In this document: positions 24,301 through 36,240 of the stretch, in pieces | Position numbering within the stretch: position 1 is the first letter of the stretch | Layout of the letters: each line of letters begins with the position of its first letter | Assembly (NCBI RefSeq): GCF_963169125.1 | Contig: NC_084794.1 | Location: forward strand, 157,180,858 to 157,244,857 | Length of the DNA: 64,000 nucleotides | Direction: 5' to 3' | Origin: Humulus lupulus | Taxonomy: Eukaryota > Streptophyta > Magnoliopsida > Rosales > Cannabaceae | Program-made: the position numbers and the translations under genes | Notes under the pieces: model-generated | The model's input: only the letters and a program-made list of their open reading frames with translations | Told to the model about the DNA's origin: nothing | Databases searched by the model: none

Positions 24301-24323
24301 ATAACTCTACAAAATAGAGTTAT
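24301..24323. repeat. Terminal hairpin of the LTR
   Basis: ATAACTCTA and TAGAGTTAT are perfect reverse complements around a CAAAA loop, two bases inside the LTR end. An identical copy is at 33043-33065. Confidence 0.9.
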
Positions 24324-25044
24324 TTTACTACTATTTTGTATGCTAATTGTTGCTTAGTTCTTGAGTTTTTAATTAACTTATTAAGTTTTTATGTAATTTT
24401 TAATTTATTAGTCTTATTAGAGTTCTCTAGATTTTTATATGTTTTTATAGATATTTTATTATAATATGTTGTAATTTAATTATTTGAAATTTGTATTGTT
24501 AAGTTAGAAGTTAAAAGTGTAATTCTTGTGAACTTAAATGCTATATTAAATTAAGTTATAATCAATATTTTTTAATAATTAATATGATTTATTTATATTT
24601 GAAAATATTTGATTGCTATTTAATTTATTTTTATCTTGTAGGAATTATATTATAGTTTTGGGAAAAAGAAAGAAAGAAGAGTGGCTTTTGTGAGAAAGAA
24701 TTAGAAAAAATTGGCACAAGGCCATTTACTCCATTCGGCCCAGGCCCGTTGGCCATCTTCAGCCCTCAATTCTCCACCGTGGGCCTGTCAACCGGCCCAA
24801 CCCCAGCTCGCCCAGCAGGCCCCTTAGCGCCCCAGCCGCCTGTCACTGCTGTCCAAACGCCCCTTGAGCCCATAAATGTGCTCATTGTCCCCTTGTCTAA
24901 AATGCCACCTTTTTACCCATTTTCTACACACTTTTTACCCCAAAATCATCATCACTCCTACAATTTACCCCTATTTACCATATTATTATTAATTTAATCA
25001 ATTTACTTAATTTAAATTGATTATTTTAATAATCTCATTTTGGC

Positions 25045-25053
25045 TATAAATAA
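25045..25053 (+). promoter_or_regulatory. TATA box of 5' LTR
   Basis: TATAAATAA, repeated at 33787-33795 in the 3' LTR; the expected core promoter of the element. Confidence 0.65.
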
Positions 25054-26012
25054 GGGTTTTGAAGACCAGTTTGTGGTGCTTAATTTTTGGTTACCATCTT
25101 TTTTCTCTCTCATATTCTCTCTACCATTCTATCTTCCATTTGGGTTTTCCAAGAGCATTTTGCAAGTATGTATGTCTTTTATTTTGTAATTTCTACTCTA
25201 GTTATGTGCCTCTAATCTTTTTCATAAGATTATTAAGATCATGATGAAGCAACTTGTAACTAGGTAATATTTATGTTGTATGTTGATTTCCCTTGTAATG
25301 CAACAAAGTCTATGGATTTTTCTTCTTCATATATTTCTTTCATCTTAAATATCTTGTATTTTAGATTGTTAGAACATATTTACATTTTGTTCTTCATTAG
25401 TGCATAAACATAATATTCTTTGTGTAAGATGTGTCATTAAATTGTACACATCCATGCTTAGAACAAAAATATTATGTTTTGCCTTATAAATAATGTTCAT
25501 TGATTTATTTGTTATTTCATTAGATTGATTTACACTAAATGCTTTGAAATTATAATTTTGAAAAGTGAAGAAAAATCCTATCTTTTTATAAGAAATTTGT
25601 GTTTAAAATTATAAATCTTTTTGAAAAAGGATAGTTTAAATTATTTTAACTATCACTAACGCTTGGGAATCAATATACTAATAAATATTATTAAACTTAC
25701 ATTTTGTGGATTCTAGTATCTTAATAATCTTTTCTTTTAACACTTATTGTCAAATCATTATTGGTTTATTTTCATTCTCTTAAATAGCTTTATTTTTCAA
25801 TCTTTTATTTTATGTTCATAATATTAAAACTCATCAATATTTGGAACTAGGTTAGAATTTATTACTTTTGATTTAAAATAGTTTTATTTTTGATTTTAGA
25901 CAACTCCTTTGGGTTCGACCTCGTGCTTACACGAAAACTATTCTATAAATACGATTCGTGCGCTTGCGAGTATAAATATTTAAACATACCCGTTTCGGGT
26001 ACATCAAGTTTT

Positions 26013-26030
26013 TGGCGTCGTTGCCGGGGA
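26013..26030 (+). promoter_or_regulatory. Primer-binding site, tRNA-Asp
   Basis: TGGCGTCGTTGCCGGGGA, 6 nt after the LTR, is complementary to the 3' end of plant tRNA-Asp at 17 of 18 positions, and the mismatch can form a G-U pair. Athila-lineage elements typically use this primer. Confidence 0.85.
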
Positions 26031-26244
26031 GTTGCAAGAGAAAAGAAACGAAAATTATCTCAAGGTTAGTAAATTCTTCTACTAGTTATTTTAATTTTTG
26101 CACTTAAAAAAAACTAAAAAAATATATATCTATAAAAACTAAAAAAAAAAAAAAGATAAAAAGAAAATTTGGGACGGTTCAACCACCCATAAAATATATA
26201 TATATATACTTATATTTCTATATTTATTGTTTTTTTTAGTTGAC

Positions 26245-26580
26245 GGCACTTGTGCCTCCTATCTATCCTTTTAATTTTTTTAGTTGACGGCACTTGTGCT
26301 TCCTAGTTTTGTTATAATTTTGTTGTAATTTTATTTCTTTTATATCTTTGTTAATTGACGGCACTTGTGCCTCTTAACATTTGTTGTAATTTTCTTTATT
26401 TATATTGTTGTAATTTTTATTTTATTTAATTTCCGCAAATTACTAGTTGATGGCAATTTTGCCTCCTAGCTAGTTGATGGCAATTTTGCCTCCTAGTCTT
26501 CTATCTTATGTTTTAGTTGATGGCACTTGTGCCTCCTAGTTTTTACCTTAATTTTGTTATGGTTGATGGCATGCTATGCC
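26245..26580 (+). repeat. Array of seven short palindromes in the leader
   Basis: A unit of the form TTGAYGGCA...TGCCTCCTA recurs seven times at irregular spacing. Cores: GGCACTTGTGCC at 26245, 26360 and 26522; GGCACTTGTGCT at 26289; GGCAATTTTGCC at 26452 and 26479; GGCATGCTATGCC at 26568. Each core can fold into a 5-bp stem. The fifth stem pair is C-G, A-T or T-A in different units, and the 26289 unit allows a G-U pair. The array lies between the primer site and gag, where packaging or dimerisation signals of retroelements are usually found. Confidence 0.85.
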
Positions 26581-26968
26581 TCCCTACTCTTGCTTAAATT
26601 TTAGTCTTATTTAATTTTTGCCTTATTTTTCTTTGATTTCTATAATATTTTAGTGTAATATTGTGAAAAATACTTGAAAAAAAAAAAAAAAACCTAAATC
26701 TTGTCCTTTCACCATAAGCAATTTTTGCTTAAAGGAAATTTGAACAAAATTCCCAATCCGCCTCTACTAATTAACCTCGGGGAGTTGTTAGTAGTGCGCA
26801 AGTAAGTGGAATCAAATAGGCCTGGGGACAAGTAAACCATAAGAATTATATTGTTGTGAAATCTCTAAAAATTCTAAGTATGCTCTGTGGTTGCGGTTTT
26901 AACTGATCTTCCACATCAGAAAATTGCTTGTTTGAGATTATCCTTGTTGCCTTGTTTGTGAAAATTGT

Positions 26969-29395
26969 ATGCATCATTGGGAACGTAATTCTAAAAAACG
27001 ATTAGTAAAAAGACGTTTATCTTTATTTGAAATTGAAAGTGTTAGTAAGAATTTGAGCATCATGGAACCTATTGCTAATATTGTTGATGAAAATGTTGTG
27101 CCTGAAAAAACTTTGCTTGAATATTTTGCACCTATTTCATCTAATGCTCCTTCATGCATTGTTTTACCTACTACTTCTGCTACTCATTTTGAGCTTAAAC
27201 CCGCAATCATTCAATTATTGCCATCTTTTTATGGGTTAGATAGAGAGGATCCTTACATGCATGTTAAAGATTTCTTAGAAATTCGCTCAACATTTAAATT
27301 TCAAAATTTTTCTGATGAGTCGGTCAAACTAAGATTGTTCCCTTTTTCATTAAAAGACAAATCAAAAGCTTGGTTAAATTCCCTTCCCACGGGGTCTATA
27401 ACTACATGGGATCAACTTTATAATAAATTCTTACTAAAATTTTTTCCTATGTCTAAAACTGATAGTCTAAGGAGAGAAATCTCCGAATTTTTTCAAAAAG
27501 ATAATGAAGAGTTTTATGAATGTTGGGAAAGATTTAAAGATTTATTATTAAAATGTCCTCATCATGGTTTTGAAAAATGGAGACTTGCAAAATATTTTTA
27601 TGATGGTTTGACTCCCTCTAATCGTCAAATGATTCAATCTATGCATACTGGAAATTTTTTAAAATTTCAAAGACAAGAGGCGTGGGACGCCCTTGAAGAT
27701 TTATCTGTCAATTCACAACAATGGAATTATTTTGATCCTAGGTCTAGGTCAACTAATTCACCAAAAAGAGGAGGAAGGTATGAAGTAAAAGAAGAATTAG
27801 ACTTAAGAACATCCTTAGACAAATTAGCGAGAAAAGTAGAAGCTTTAGCCATAAGCCAAACTATAAACTCTCCAATTCAACCAAGAAAAGATGTATGTTC
27901 TATATGTTCTAGTCCGTGCCATAATGCCCAATCATGTCCTTCCTACCAAGAAGCCTTTTCTGAGGAGGCCAATGCTCTTCATTCTTATGGGAAACCAAAT
28001 GATAGCCCGTTTTCATCCACCTACAATCCAAATTAGAGAAACCATCCGAACTTTTCATGGAGACAAAACCAACCCCAAATGAATCAAGGGCACCAATACA
28101 ACACACAAAATCAAGCTCATGCCCCACAAAATCAACCATATCCGCAACAAAGAAAACCTTCCTTAGAAGATACTTTACAACAATTTATGCAATCCACCCA
28201 ACAAATCCTACAAAATCAATCTCAATCTATTACCAAACTCGAGACACAAGTAGGACAACTCGCCATTGCTTTAGCTGATAGAGAAAAAGGAACATTCCCT
28301 AGTCAACCTATCCCTAATCCAAAAGGTCAATATGAGATAGGAAAGTCTAGTCATAATGGAGAAGTCAAATCAATTTCAGCTCTTAGGTCTGGAAAGAAAA
28401 TTGTCAAACCCGATTACATACCCGAGGTTGAAAACGAAAAAGAAAAAGAAAAGAGTCAGCCTTCTAGTTCTAATCTCAATGACTCATCAAACAAAGAAAT
28501 TCCAATCCATCCTTTCATTCCAAAAGCCCCATTCCCACAAAGATTGCTTCCAATTAAAAAAGGCGGCCAATATAATGACATCTTAGAAGTTTTTAAACAA
28601 GTTAGTATCAACATCCCTTTCTTAGATGCCATTAAACAAATTCCTGCCTACTCCAAATTTTTAAAGGATCTTTGTACTGTTAAAAGAAACACTAATGTTC
28701 CTAAAAAGGCGTTTTTAACTGAACAAGCTAGTTCCATTATTCAATATAAGAGTCTTGTTAAATATAAAGATCCTGGGTGTCCCACAATTTCATGCATTAT
28801 TGGTGATCATTTTATTAACAAAGCTTTACTTGATTTGGGTGCTAGTGTGAATTTATTGCCTTATTCTGTTTATAAGCAACTTGGTCTTGGTGAGCTAAAA
28901 CCTACCTCTATAACTCTTCAATTAGCCGATCGTTCTGTGAAAATTCCTAGAGGCATTATAGAGGATGTTTTGATAAAAGTTGATAAATTTTATTTTCCTG
29001 TTGACTTCATTGTTCTTGATACTCAACCTGTAGAAAACATGCATGCTCAAATTCCTATCATTCTAGGTAGACCATTTTTAGCTACATCTAATGCAATCAT
29101 AAATTGTCGTAATGGTGTTTTGAAATTATCTTTTGGAAATATGACTGTTGAATTGAATGTTTTTAATGTTGCTAAATCTGTTGAGTGTGAGGAAATACAT
29201 GAAGTTAACATGATAGATAGCATATGTGAAGATGATGGAAATGACTTACTTGATTTTTGTGAAAAATACTTTGGTATGAACTTGCATGTTGATGACTCTA
29301 ATGATGATGTGAATTCTTTGGTAGAGCCTATACCCTTAAATGAAACCAAAGTTGAACCTTTTTCACCCTTAGATCATGTGTCAATCAATTTCTGA
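26969..29395 (+). pseudogene. Gag-protease of Athila-like element, with one in-frame stop
   Basis: This frame starts at the ATG at 26969 and runs to TGA at 29395, broken only by TAG at 28034-28036 (codon 356). The first part is gag (structural particle protein): residues about 85-250 form the retrotransposon gag domain ('YGLDREDPYMHVKDF', 'LRLFPFSLKDKSKAWL', 'FYECWERFKDLL'), followed by a basic region and a cysteine-rich CSICSSPCHNAQSC segment. After the stop comes a Q-rich stretch and then protease with LLDLGASVNLLP (D-L-G in place of the usual D-S/T-G) and the late 'IILGRPFLATSNAII' block. In related Athila gags the stop position usually holds tryptophan, so a TGG-to-TAG change is likely. 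The frame ends 23 nt inside the pol frame. Confidence 0.9.
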
Positions 29396-32309
29396 GTCTC
29401 CAAAGTTAGACCTTAAACCTTTACCAGAAAATTTAAAATATGCTTTTCTAGGAGAATCTGAAACCTTACCTGTTATCATAGCATCTGCTTTAGATAAAGA
29501 ACAAGAAGATAAATTGTTAGATGTCCTTAGAAAACATAAAGAAGCCATAGGTTGGACCATTGGAGACATTAAAGGAATTAGCCCATCCATATGTATGCAT
29601 AGAATCCATCTAGAAGAGAATGTTAAAACCTCTCGAGAATGTCAAAGAAGGCTAAATCCAAATATGAAAGAAGTAGTTAGAGAAGAGATCATAAAATTGT
29701 TAGACGTAGGTATCATTTATCCTATTTCTGATAGTCAATGGGTTAGTCCAGTTCAAGTTGTGCCTAAGAAGTCTGGGATCACGGTTGTTGAAAATGAGAA
29801 AAATGAATTAATCCCTACTAGAGTACAAACGGGGTGGAGAGTGTGCATAGATTATAGAAAGTTGAATAATGTTACTAGAAAAGATCATTTTCCATTGCCT
29901 TTTATTGATCAAATGCTTGAACGATTAGCTGGCCATGCATATTATTGCTTTCTTGATGGGTATTCGGGGTATAACCAAATCCCCATCGCCCCAGAAGATC
30001 AAGAAAAGACTACTTTTACATGCCCTTTTGGAACTTTTGCATATCGTCGCATGCCCTTTGGATTATGCAACGCATCTGCGACTTTTCAAAGGTGTATGAT
30101 TTCGATATTTTCTGACATGGTTGAAAGATTTCTTGAAGTATTTATGGATGATTTTTCTGTGTTTGGTTCCTCTTTTGATGAATGTTTGCACCATCTTTCA
30201 CTTGTGCTGATTCGTTGCAAAGAGAAAAACCTTGTGCTTAATTGGGAAAAATGTCATTTTATGGTTAAAAAAGGAATTGTTTTAGGTCATGTAATATCTT
30301 CTGAGGGAATAGAAGTTGATAAAGCTAAAGTTGATCTTATTTCAAAACTTCCCCCACCTAAAACTGTGAAAGAAATTAGATCATTCTTAGGCCATGCCGG
30401 TTTTTATAGAAGATTTATAAAAGACTTTAGCAAAATTTCTCGGCCTTTATGCCATTTACTTGGAAAAGAAAATGCTTTTGTCTTTGATAATAATTGCCAT
30501 GTTGCCTTTGAAAAATTGAAAAATTTGTTGACTACTGCACCCATTATTCGACCTCCTGATTGGAAAATACCTTTTGAAATAATGTGTGATGCTTCTGATT
30601 ATGCTATAGGTGCTGTCTTAGGACAAAGACTTGAAAAAATACCTCATGTAATTTACTATGCTAGAAAAACTTTAAATGATGCTCAATTAAATTACTCCAC
30701 AACCGAAAAAGAATTGCTTGCTGTTGTTTTTGCATTGGAGAAATTTAGATCTTATTTGTTAGGATCTAAAATTATTGTCTATTCTGATCATGCTACATTA
30801 AAATATCTCTTATCGAAAAAAGATGCTAAGTCTCGTTTGATCCGTTGGATCCTGCTTTTACAAGAATTCGACTTAGAAATACGTGATAAAAAAGGATCTG
30901 AAAATGTTGTTGCTGATCATTTATCTAGACTAGTTGTTGAAACTATACATGATTCCACTCCTATCACTGAAACTTTTCCTGATGAACAATTAATGCATAT
31001 TTCTTCATTGCCTTGGTATGCTGATATTGTTAATTATTTGGTCACTAAAGAAATACCATCTCATTGGTCTAAGCATGATAAATCTAAATTTTATTCTGAG
31101 GTGAAAAACTTTATTTGGGATGATCCTTACTTGTTTAAATACTGCCCTGATCAAATAATTAGAAGATGCATTCCAAACTGTGATCAATCTAAAATCATAT
31201 CTTTTTGTCATGATCATGCATGTGGAGGACATTTTAGTGGTAAAAAAATAGCTGCTAAAGTTTTACAATGTGGTTTTTATTGGCCTACTATCTTTCATGA
31301 TACATATATTTATTGTAAAGCTTGTGAACGTTGCCAAAAGTTAGGAAGTTTAACTAAAAGAAACATGATGCCTTTAAATCCTATTCTTATTATTGACATA
31401 TTTGATGTTTGGGGCATTGATTTTATGGGACCATTTCCTAACTCTTTTGGTAATCTTTATATACTTGTTGGAGTTGATTATGTGTCTAAATGGATTGAAG
31501 CTATTGCATGCCACACTAATGACCACAAAGTTGTGCTTCAGTTTTTAAAAGAAAATATATTTTCCCGTTTTGGTTCACCACGTGCTATAATTAGTGATAA
31601 CGGTACACACTTTTGTAATAGGACATTTGAACATTTAATGAAACAATATGGCATTACGCATAAAGTCTCAACACCATATCACCCACAAACTAGTGGTCAA
31701 GTTGAAGTGTCTAATAGGGAAGTTAAGCACATTTTAGAAAAAACTGTGAATCCAACTAGGAAAGATTGGTCCTTAAGACTCACTGATGCATTATGGGCGT
31801 ATCGTACCGCGTACAAAACACCCATTGGCATGTCACCCTACAGACTTGTGTATGGGAAGGCGTGCCACTTACCTGTTGAGTTAGAACATAGAGCCTTTTG
31901 GGCAATTAAGCAGTTAAACTTTTCTTTAGACAAAGCAGGTGAGAAACGAAAGCTTCAACTAAATGAACTAGACGAAATTAGGAATGATGCTTATGACTAT
32001 TCAAAAAAATATAAGGATCGTATGAAATTTTACCATGATAAAAATATTTTGAGAAAAGATTTTTATCCAGGTCAGAAAGTCCTTTTATACAACTCTCGTT
32101 TGCATTTATTCCCGGGAAAGTTACGCTCTAGGTGGTCCGGTCCTTACATTGTTCATATTGTTTTTCCACATGGAGCTATTGAAATTGAAAATCCTAAAAA
32201 TGGTGATATATTTAAAGTTAATGGACACAAATTAAAACCATTTTTAGAATTAAAAACTGATGAAGTGGATGAGATACTTCTTGAGGACCCTGTTTACCAT
32301 GCTCTTTGA
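29376..32309 (+). CDS. RT, RNase H and integrase polyprotein of Athila-like element
   Basis: An uninterrupted 977-codon frame copies RNA into DNA and inserts it into the genome. Reverse transcriptase spans about residues 30-340 with '[20 protein letters not shown]', [10 protein letters not shown] and the catalytic box FMDD at 256-259. RNase H has MCDAS (Asp405), [12 protein letters not shown] and VADHLSR. Integrase has an H-H-C-C zinc module ([15 protein letters not shown]) and the D,D35E triad at Asp682, Asp741 and Glu777. The end carries a GPY/F-like segment (RWSGPYIV). All expected catalytic residues are present. The frame is +1 relative to gag-protease, opens only at 29373 after a TAG, and its first ATG (29376) overlaps the upstream stop. 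Confidence 0.95.
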   Translation: MCQSISESPKLDLKPLPENLKYAFLGESETLPVIIASALDKEQEDKLLDVLRKHKEAIGWTIGDIKGISPSICMHRIHLEENVKTSRECQRRLNPNMKEVVREEIIKLLDVGIIYPISDSQWVSPVQVVPKKSGITVVENEKNELIPTRVQTGWRVCIDYRKLNNVTRKDHFPLPFIDQMLERLAGHAYYCFLDGYSGYNQIPIAPEDQEKTTFTCPFGTFAYRRMPFGLCNASATFQRCMISIFSDMVERFLEVFMDDFSVFGSSFDECLHHLSLVLIRCKEKNLVLNWEKCHFMVKKGIVLGHVISSEGIEVDKAKVDLISKLPPPKTVKEIRSFLGHAGFYRRFIKDFSKISRPLCHLLGKENAFVFDNNCHVAFEKLKNLLTTAPIIRPPDWKIPFEIMCDASDYAIGAVLGQRLEKIPHVIYYARKTLNDAQLNYSTTEKELLAVVFALEKFRSYLLGSKIIVYSDHATLKYLLSKKDAKSRLIRWILLLQEFDLEIRDKKGSENVVADHLSRLVVETIHDSTPITETFPDEQLMHISSLPWYADIVNYLVTKEIPSHWSKHDKSKFYSEVKNFIWDDPYLFKYCPDQIIRRCIPNCDQSKIISFCHDHACGGHFSGKKIAAKVLQCGFYWPTIFHDTYIYCKACERCQKLGSLTKRNMMPLNPILIIDIFDVWGIDFMGPFPNSFGNLYILVGVDYVSKWIEAIACHTNDHKVVLQFLKENIFSRFGSPRAIISDNGTHFCNRTFEHLMKQYGITHKVSTPYHPQTSGQVEVSNREVKHILEKTVNPTRKDWSLRLTDALWAYRTAYKTPIGMSPYRLVYGKACHLPVELEHRAFWAIKQLNFSLDKAGEKRKLQLNELDEIRNDAYDYSKKYKDRMKFYHDKNILRKDFYPGQKVLLYNSRLHLFPGKLRSRWSGPYIVHIVFPHGAIEIENPKNGDIFKVNGHKLKPFLELKTDEVDEILLEDPVYHAL

Positions 32310-33040
32310 TTCCTGTGTGATCTTGATAAATTGTGTTTTATTTGTATTGTTGTTTTATGTGTGATTTAATTTTTGTTAGTTGTATCTTGTTCTCACTTCG
32401 CAATGCACAATATCGAGGTACGACCATTCTAAACTTTACACTCTTGTCAATTTTAATTTATATTTATATTTTGACACATTGAGGACAATGCTTTAATTAA
32501 GTTTGGGGGTATCGAGTTTTATTGTGTTTGTTTTGTGTTTTATTTATGTTTGTTTGAATTTTTTTATTTTTATGTTGTTTTGTTAATTTTTTTTATTTGT
32601 TCATTTTCATAAAAATTCAAAAAAAAAAAAGATATATAAAAAAAAAAAAATTTTGGTGATATTTTTCATTTTCAATGATAAAAATTCTGATTGAGTTTGA
32701 AATTATATCTCTTAAAAATATGAATAATTTTTAAGCTTTGTTTTTAATTATAGGGTCAATTTTGCTTGTAACAAAAATTACATTTTTCATAAACACTTTT
32801 ATTTCCTATAAGTTTAAGTGAAAAATAACTTTAATGAAAACCTATTTTCTAAAAGCAAAATTGACAATTTAATTAATTACATAAGCTTGACTTTTATTCA
32901 TAATAATTTCTTAGATTTATTTTCATTGTGCAATTTTTGAGAAAATCATTTTTATATCACCAATAAAAAAAAAAAAAATAATATGTGTATTTTAATTTTT
33001 CTTTTGCTTGAGGACTAGCAAAACTTTAAGTTTGGGGGTG
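32310..33040 (+). other. 3' untranslated region with two polypurine-type motifs
   Basis: AT-rich, with no env-like or other ORF. TTAAGTTTGGGGGT occurs twice: at 32497-32510 and, directly before the 3' LTR, at 33026-33039. The second is the expected plus-strand primer tract. Confidence 0.8.
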
Positions 33041-34748
33041 TGATAACTCTACAAAATAGAGTTATTTTACCACTATTTTGTATGCTAATTGTTGCTTAGT
33101 TCTTGAGTTTTTAATTAACTTATTAAGTTTTTATGTAATTTTTAATTTATTAGTCTTATTAGAGTTCTCTAGATTTTTATATGTTTTTATAGATATTTTA
33201 TTATAATATGTTGTAATTTAATTATTTGAAATTTGTATTGTTAAGTTAGAAGTTAAAAGTGTAATTCTTGTGAACTTAAATGCTATATTAAATTAAGTTA
33301 TAATCAATATTTTTTAATAATTAATATGATTTATTTATATTTGAAAATATTTGATTGCTATTTAATTTATTTTTATCTTGTAGGAATTATATTATAGTTT
33401 TGGGAAAAAGAAAGAAAGAAGAGTGGCTTTTGTGAGAAAGAATTAGAAAAAATTGGCACAAGGCCATTTACTCCATTCGGCCCAGGCCCGTTGGCCATCT
33501 TCAGCCCTCAATTCTCCACCGTGGGCCTGTCAACCGGCCCAACCCCAGCTCGCCCAGCAGGCCCCTTAGCGCCCCAGCCGCCTGTCACTGCTGTCCAAAC
33601 GCCCCTTGAGCCCATAAATGTGCTCATTGTCCCCTTGTCTAAAATGCCACCTTTTTACCCATTTTCTACACACTTTTTACCCCAAAATCATCATCACTCC
33701 TACAATTTACCCCTATTTACCATATTATTATTAATTTAATCAATTTACTTAATTTAAATTGATTATTTTAATAATCTCATTTTGGCTATAAATAAGGGTT
33801 TTGAAGACCAGTTTGTGGTGCTTAATTTTTGGTTACCATCTTTTTTCTCTCTCATATTCTCTCTACCATTCTATCTTCCATTTGGGTTTTCCAAGAGCAT
33901 TTTGCAAGTATGTATGTCTTTTATTTTGTAATTTCTACTCTAGTTATGTGCCTCTAATCTTTTTCATAAGATTATTAAGATCATGATGAAGCAACTTGTA
34001 ACTAGGTAATATTTATGTTGTATGTTGATTTCCCTTGTAATGCAACAAAGTCTATGGATTTTTCTTCTTCATATATTTCTTTCATCTTAAATATCTTGTA
34101 TTTTAGATTGTTAGAACATATTTACATTTTGTTCTTCATTAGTGCATAAACATAATATTCTTTGTGTAAGATGTGTCATTAAATTGTACACATCCATGCT
34201 TAGAACAAAAATATTATGTTTTGCCTTATAAATAATGTTCATTGATTTATTTGTTATTTCATTAGATTGATTTACACTAAATGCTTTGAAATTATAATTT
34301 TGAAAAGTGAAGAAAAATCCTATCTTTTTATAAGAAATTTGTGTTTAAAATTATAAATCTTTTTGAAAAAGGATAGTTTAAATTATTTTAACTATCACTA
34401 ACGCTTGGGAATCAATATACTAATAAATATTATTAAACTTACATTTTGTGGATTCTAGTATCTTAATAATATTTTCTTTTAACACTTATTGTCAAATCAT
34501 TATTGGTTTATTTTCATTCTCTTAAATAGCTTTATTTTTCAATCTTTTATTTTATGTTCATAATATTAAAACTCATCAATATTTGGAACTAGGTTAGAAT
34601 TTATTACTTTTGATTTAAAATAGTTTTATTTTTGATTTTAGACAACTCCTTTGGGTTCGACCTCGTGCTTACACGAAAACTATTCTATAAATACGATTCG
34701 TGCGCTTGCGAGTATAAATATTTAAACATACCCGTTTCGGGTACATCA
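33041..34748 (+). repeat. 3' LTR of Athila-like element
   Basis: 1708 bp, the same length as the 5' LTR, with two visible substitutions. Followed by the CCAAC target duplication at 34749-34753. Confidence 0.95.
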
Positions 34749-34753
34749 CCAAC

Positions 34754-36240
34754 CTTGATATTGATACATCTTGAAACCTTTTTCAGAGGGACAAAAACAA
34801 AGTCACCTTGAGACCCTTACCATATCACACGATGTTGTACTAATAATGGAGACCATAGGTCACATTGAGATGCCAATATTCTTTCACTCACTATTTTACA
34901 AATAATGTGTTTTTATTAACTAATAATTTAATTCTAAATTAGTTATTAGTTATTATAAACCTATGAATGTAAATAATTAATTATATATCCGCATAAGTTC
35001 ATTTAATCTATAAAAGAACCTAATTCTAAATTTAGATGAATTTAAAATGATCAATTAATCCATTATATTCATCCAACTTTAATAAAATACTTTTAAAATA
35101 AATTTGGTTATTTTAAAAGGCCTAACTAAACGCTTGCCTTTAGTGTGGTGTGATTACCAAGTTCATTTAACTAAGTAGTTTACATGCAATTAATTTCACA
35201 AAAAATAATTCATATAAACAAATAGAAAAATCCTAAATTATCATGTTTCTGTTTAATGAGATGAATGACTAATAAAACTATGTGGGGTTTCATGCATGCC
35301 GTGTAATTGACTAATGCATGATCATGTTATCGATCACATCAAAGACCATTTATTTAAATAAATACAATAGATATATAAATAAACAGTAAATAATGGACCG
35401 AATGACTATTGGGTATTTCTAAATTTACAACCCTTGACAAAATAGAAATAAAATTACAAATTAGGCTTCAATGATACATATTTCCAAAAGATGCTCCTTT
35501 TCCACTTGAGGCTCGTCTTCATAATTCATAAGCTTTAGTCCCAACCATTTAATTAAATAAAAAATATTTTCTAATCAATTTATTTTTTAATTAAAAAACA
35601 ATTTTTTAATTAAATGAGCCCTTTCATTATCTTTTACATTTAATTGAATTTAAATAGAAATCAGATGACTTTTTAAACTTGGGACAAAAATATCCCAATC
35701 AATTAAAAAAGTATTTAAATTTTCTAATAAAATCAAAATAAGATAATTAATTTAAAGTTCAAACAACTAAAAAATAAATTAAATAAAGATATTTTAGGGG
35801 TTAGGGATTTAGGTGTACCATGGGCCAAAGCCCATGGCATTTAGGGCAATATTTTGTCTAGCTGAGAGGTAGATGCCTATGCTTTGACGATTGGTGCTGG
35901 GGTGCTAGTAGCTGGGCACACGTGGGTGTTGGGGCGCTTGGGCGATGGCAGCCCTCTTTTTTCCCTTTTTCTTCTTGTGTGCATAATTTTTAAAATACAA
36001 TATAAAAAAAAAAAAAAATCCTATTCCCCATAATAATGACTCACACAAGAATTAGAAAAAAAAGCAAAGCCTAAACCCAATAATCACCATATAATTAATG
36101 ATCCATCATTCAATCAAACATTTAAAAAATCCATCCATTCATTATACATACCATCACATATATAATAAATGCAATTAACCCACACAATATTTAATGTATA
36201 CACGCACACATATATATATATACATATATATATGTATAGA
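34754..36240 (-). other. Copia leader, LTR-proximal part
   Basis: Non-coding AT-rich sequence between the Athila-like insertion and the Copia primer site. It includes a GC-richer patch at about 35815-35960. With 23880-24298 it makes an unusually long leader of about 1.9 kb before gag. No gene is seen. Confidence 0.6.

Larger units (their letters stand above)
24299..26006 (+). repeat. 5' LTR of Athila-like element
   Basis: It begins TGATAACTCTAC and ends GGGTACATCA, with a TATA box TATAAATAA at 25045-25053. A GC-rich island at about 24720-24880 lies inside an otherwise AT-rich LTR and contains three GGCCCA/TGGGCC motifs. The first bases form a 9-bp hairpin (24301-24323). Confidence 0.95.
24299..34748 (+). 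mobile_element. Nearly intact Athila-like Ty3/Gypsy retrotransposon
   Basis: A 10,450-bp element has two 1708-bp LTRs (24299-26006, 33041-34748) and a perfect 5-bp target duplication CCAAC (24294-24298 and 34749-34753), so both ends are exact. In order it holds a tRNA-Asp primer site, a 960-bp leader with a palindrome array, gag-protease, RT/RNase H/integrase, a 730-bp 3' region and a polypurine tract. Line-by-line reading of the two LTRs shows two differences (24329 T versus 33071 C; 25729 C versus 34471 A), so insertion was recent. Two lesions break the polyprotein: an in-frame TAG at 28034-28036 and a frame change at 29376-29395. There is no env-like ORF after pol. It inserted in the leader of a Copia element. 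Confidence 0.95.

Noticed and set aside
24749..24997. Proline-rich 82-codon ORF, repeated exactly at 33491-33739
   Set aside because: It lies in both LTRs of the Athila-like element, in the U3 region before the TATA box; the duplication is simply the LTR pair and there is no coding signal.
26013..26030. Possible tRNA gene fragment
   Set aside because: Only the 18-nt complement of a tRNA 3' end right after an LTR, hence a primer-binding site.
26245..26580. CRISPR-like array
   Set aside because: Short palindromes with irregular spacing inside a eukaryotic retrotransposon leader; repeat length, spacers and context do not fit CRISPR.
28034..28036. Programmed stop-codon readthrough in gag
   Set aside because: The following bases do not match known retroviral readthrough contexts, and related proteins normally have tryptophan here; a point mutation is simpler.
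32310..33040. Env-like third ORF in the Athila-like element
   Set aside because: No frame of useful length, no signal peptide or membrane segment; the region is A/T-rich non-coding.
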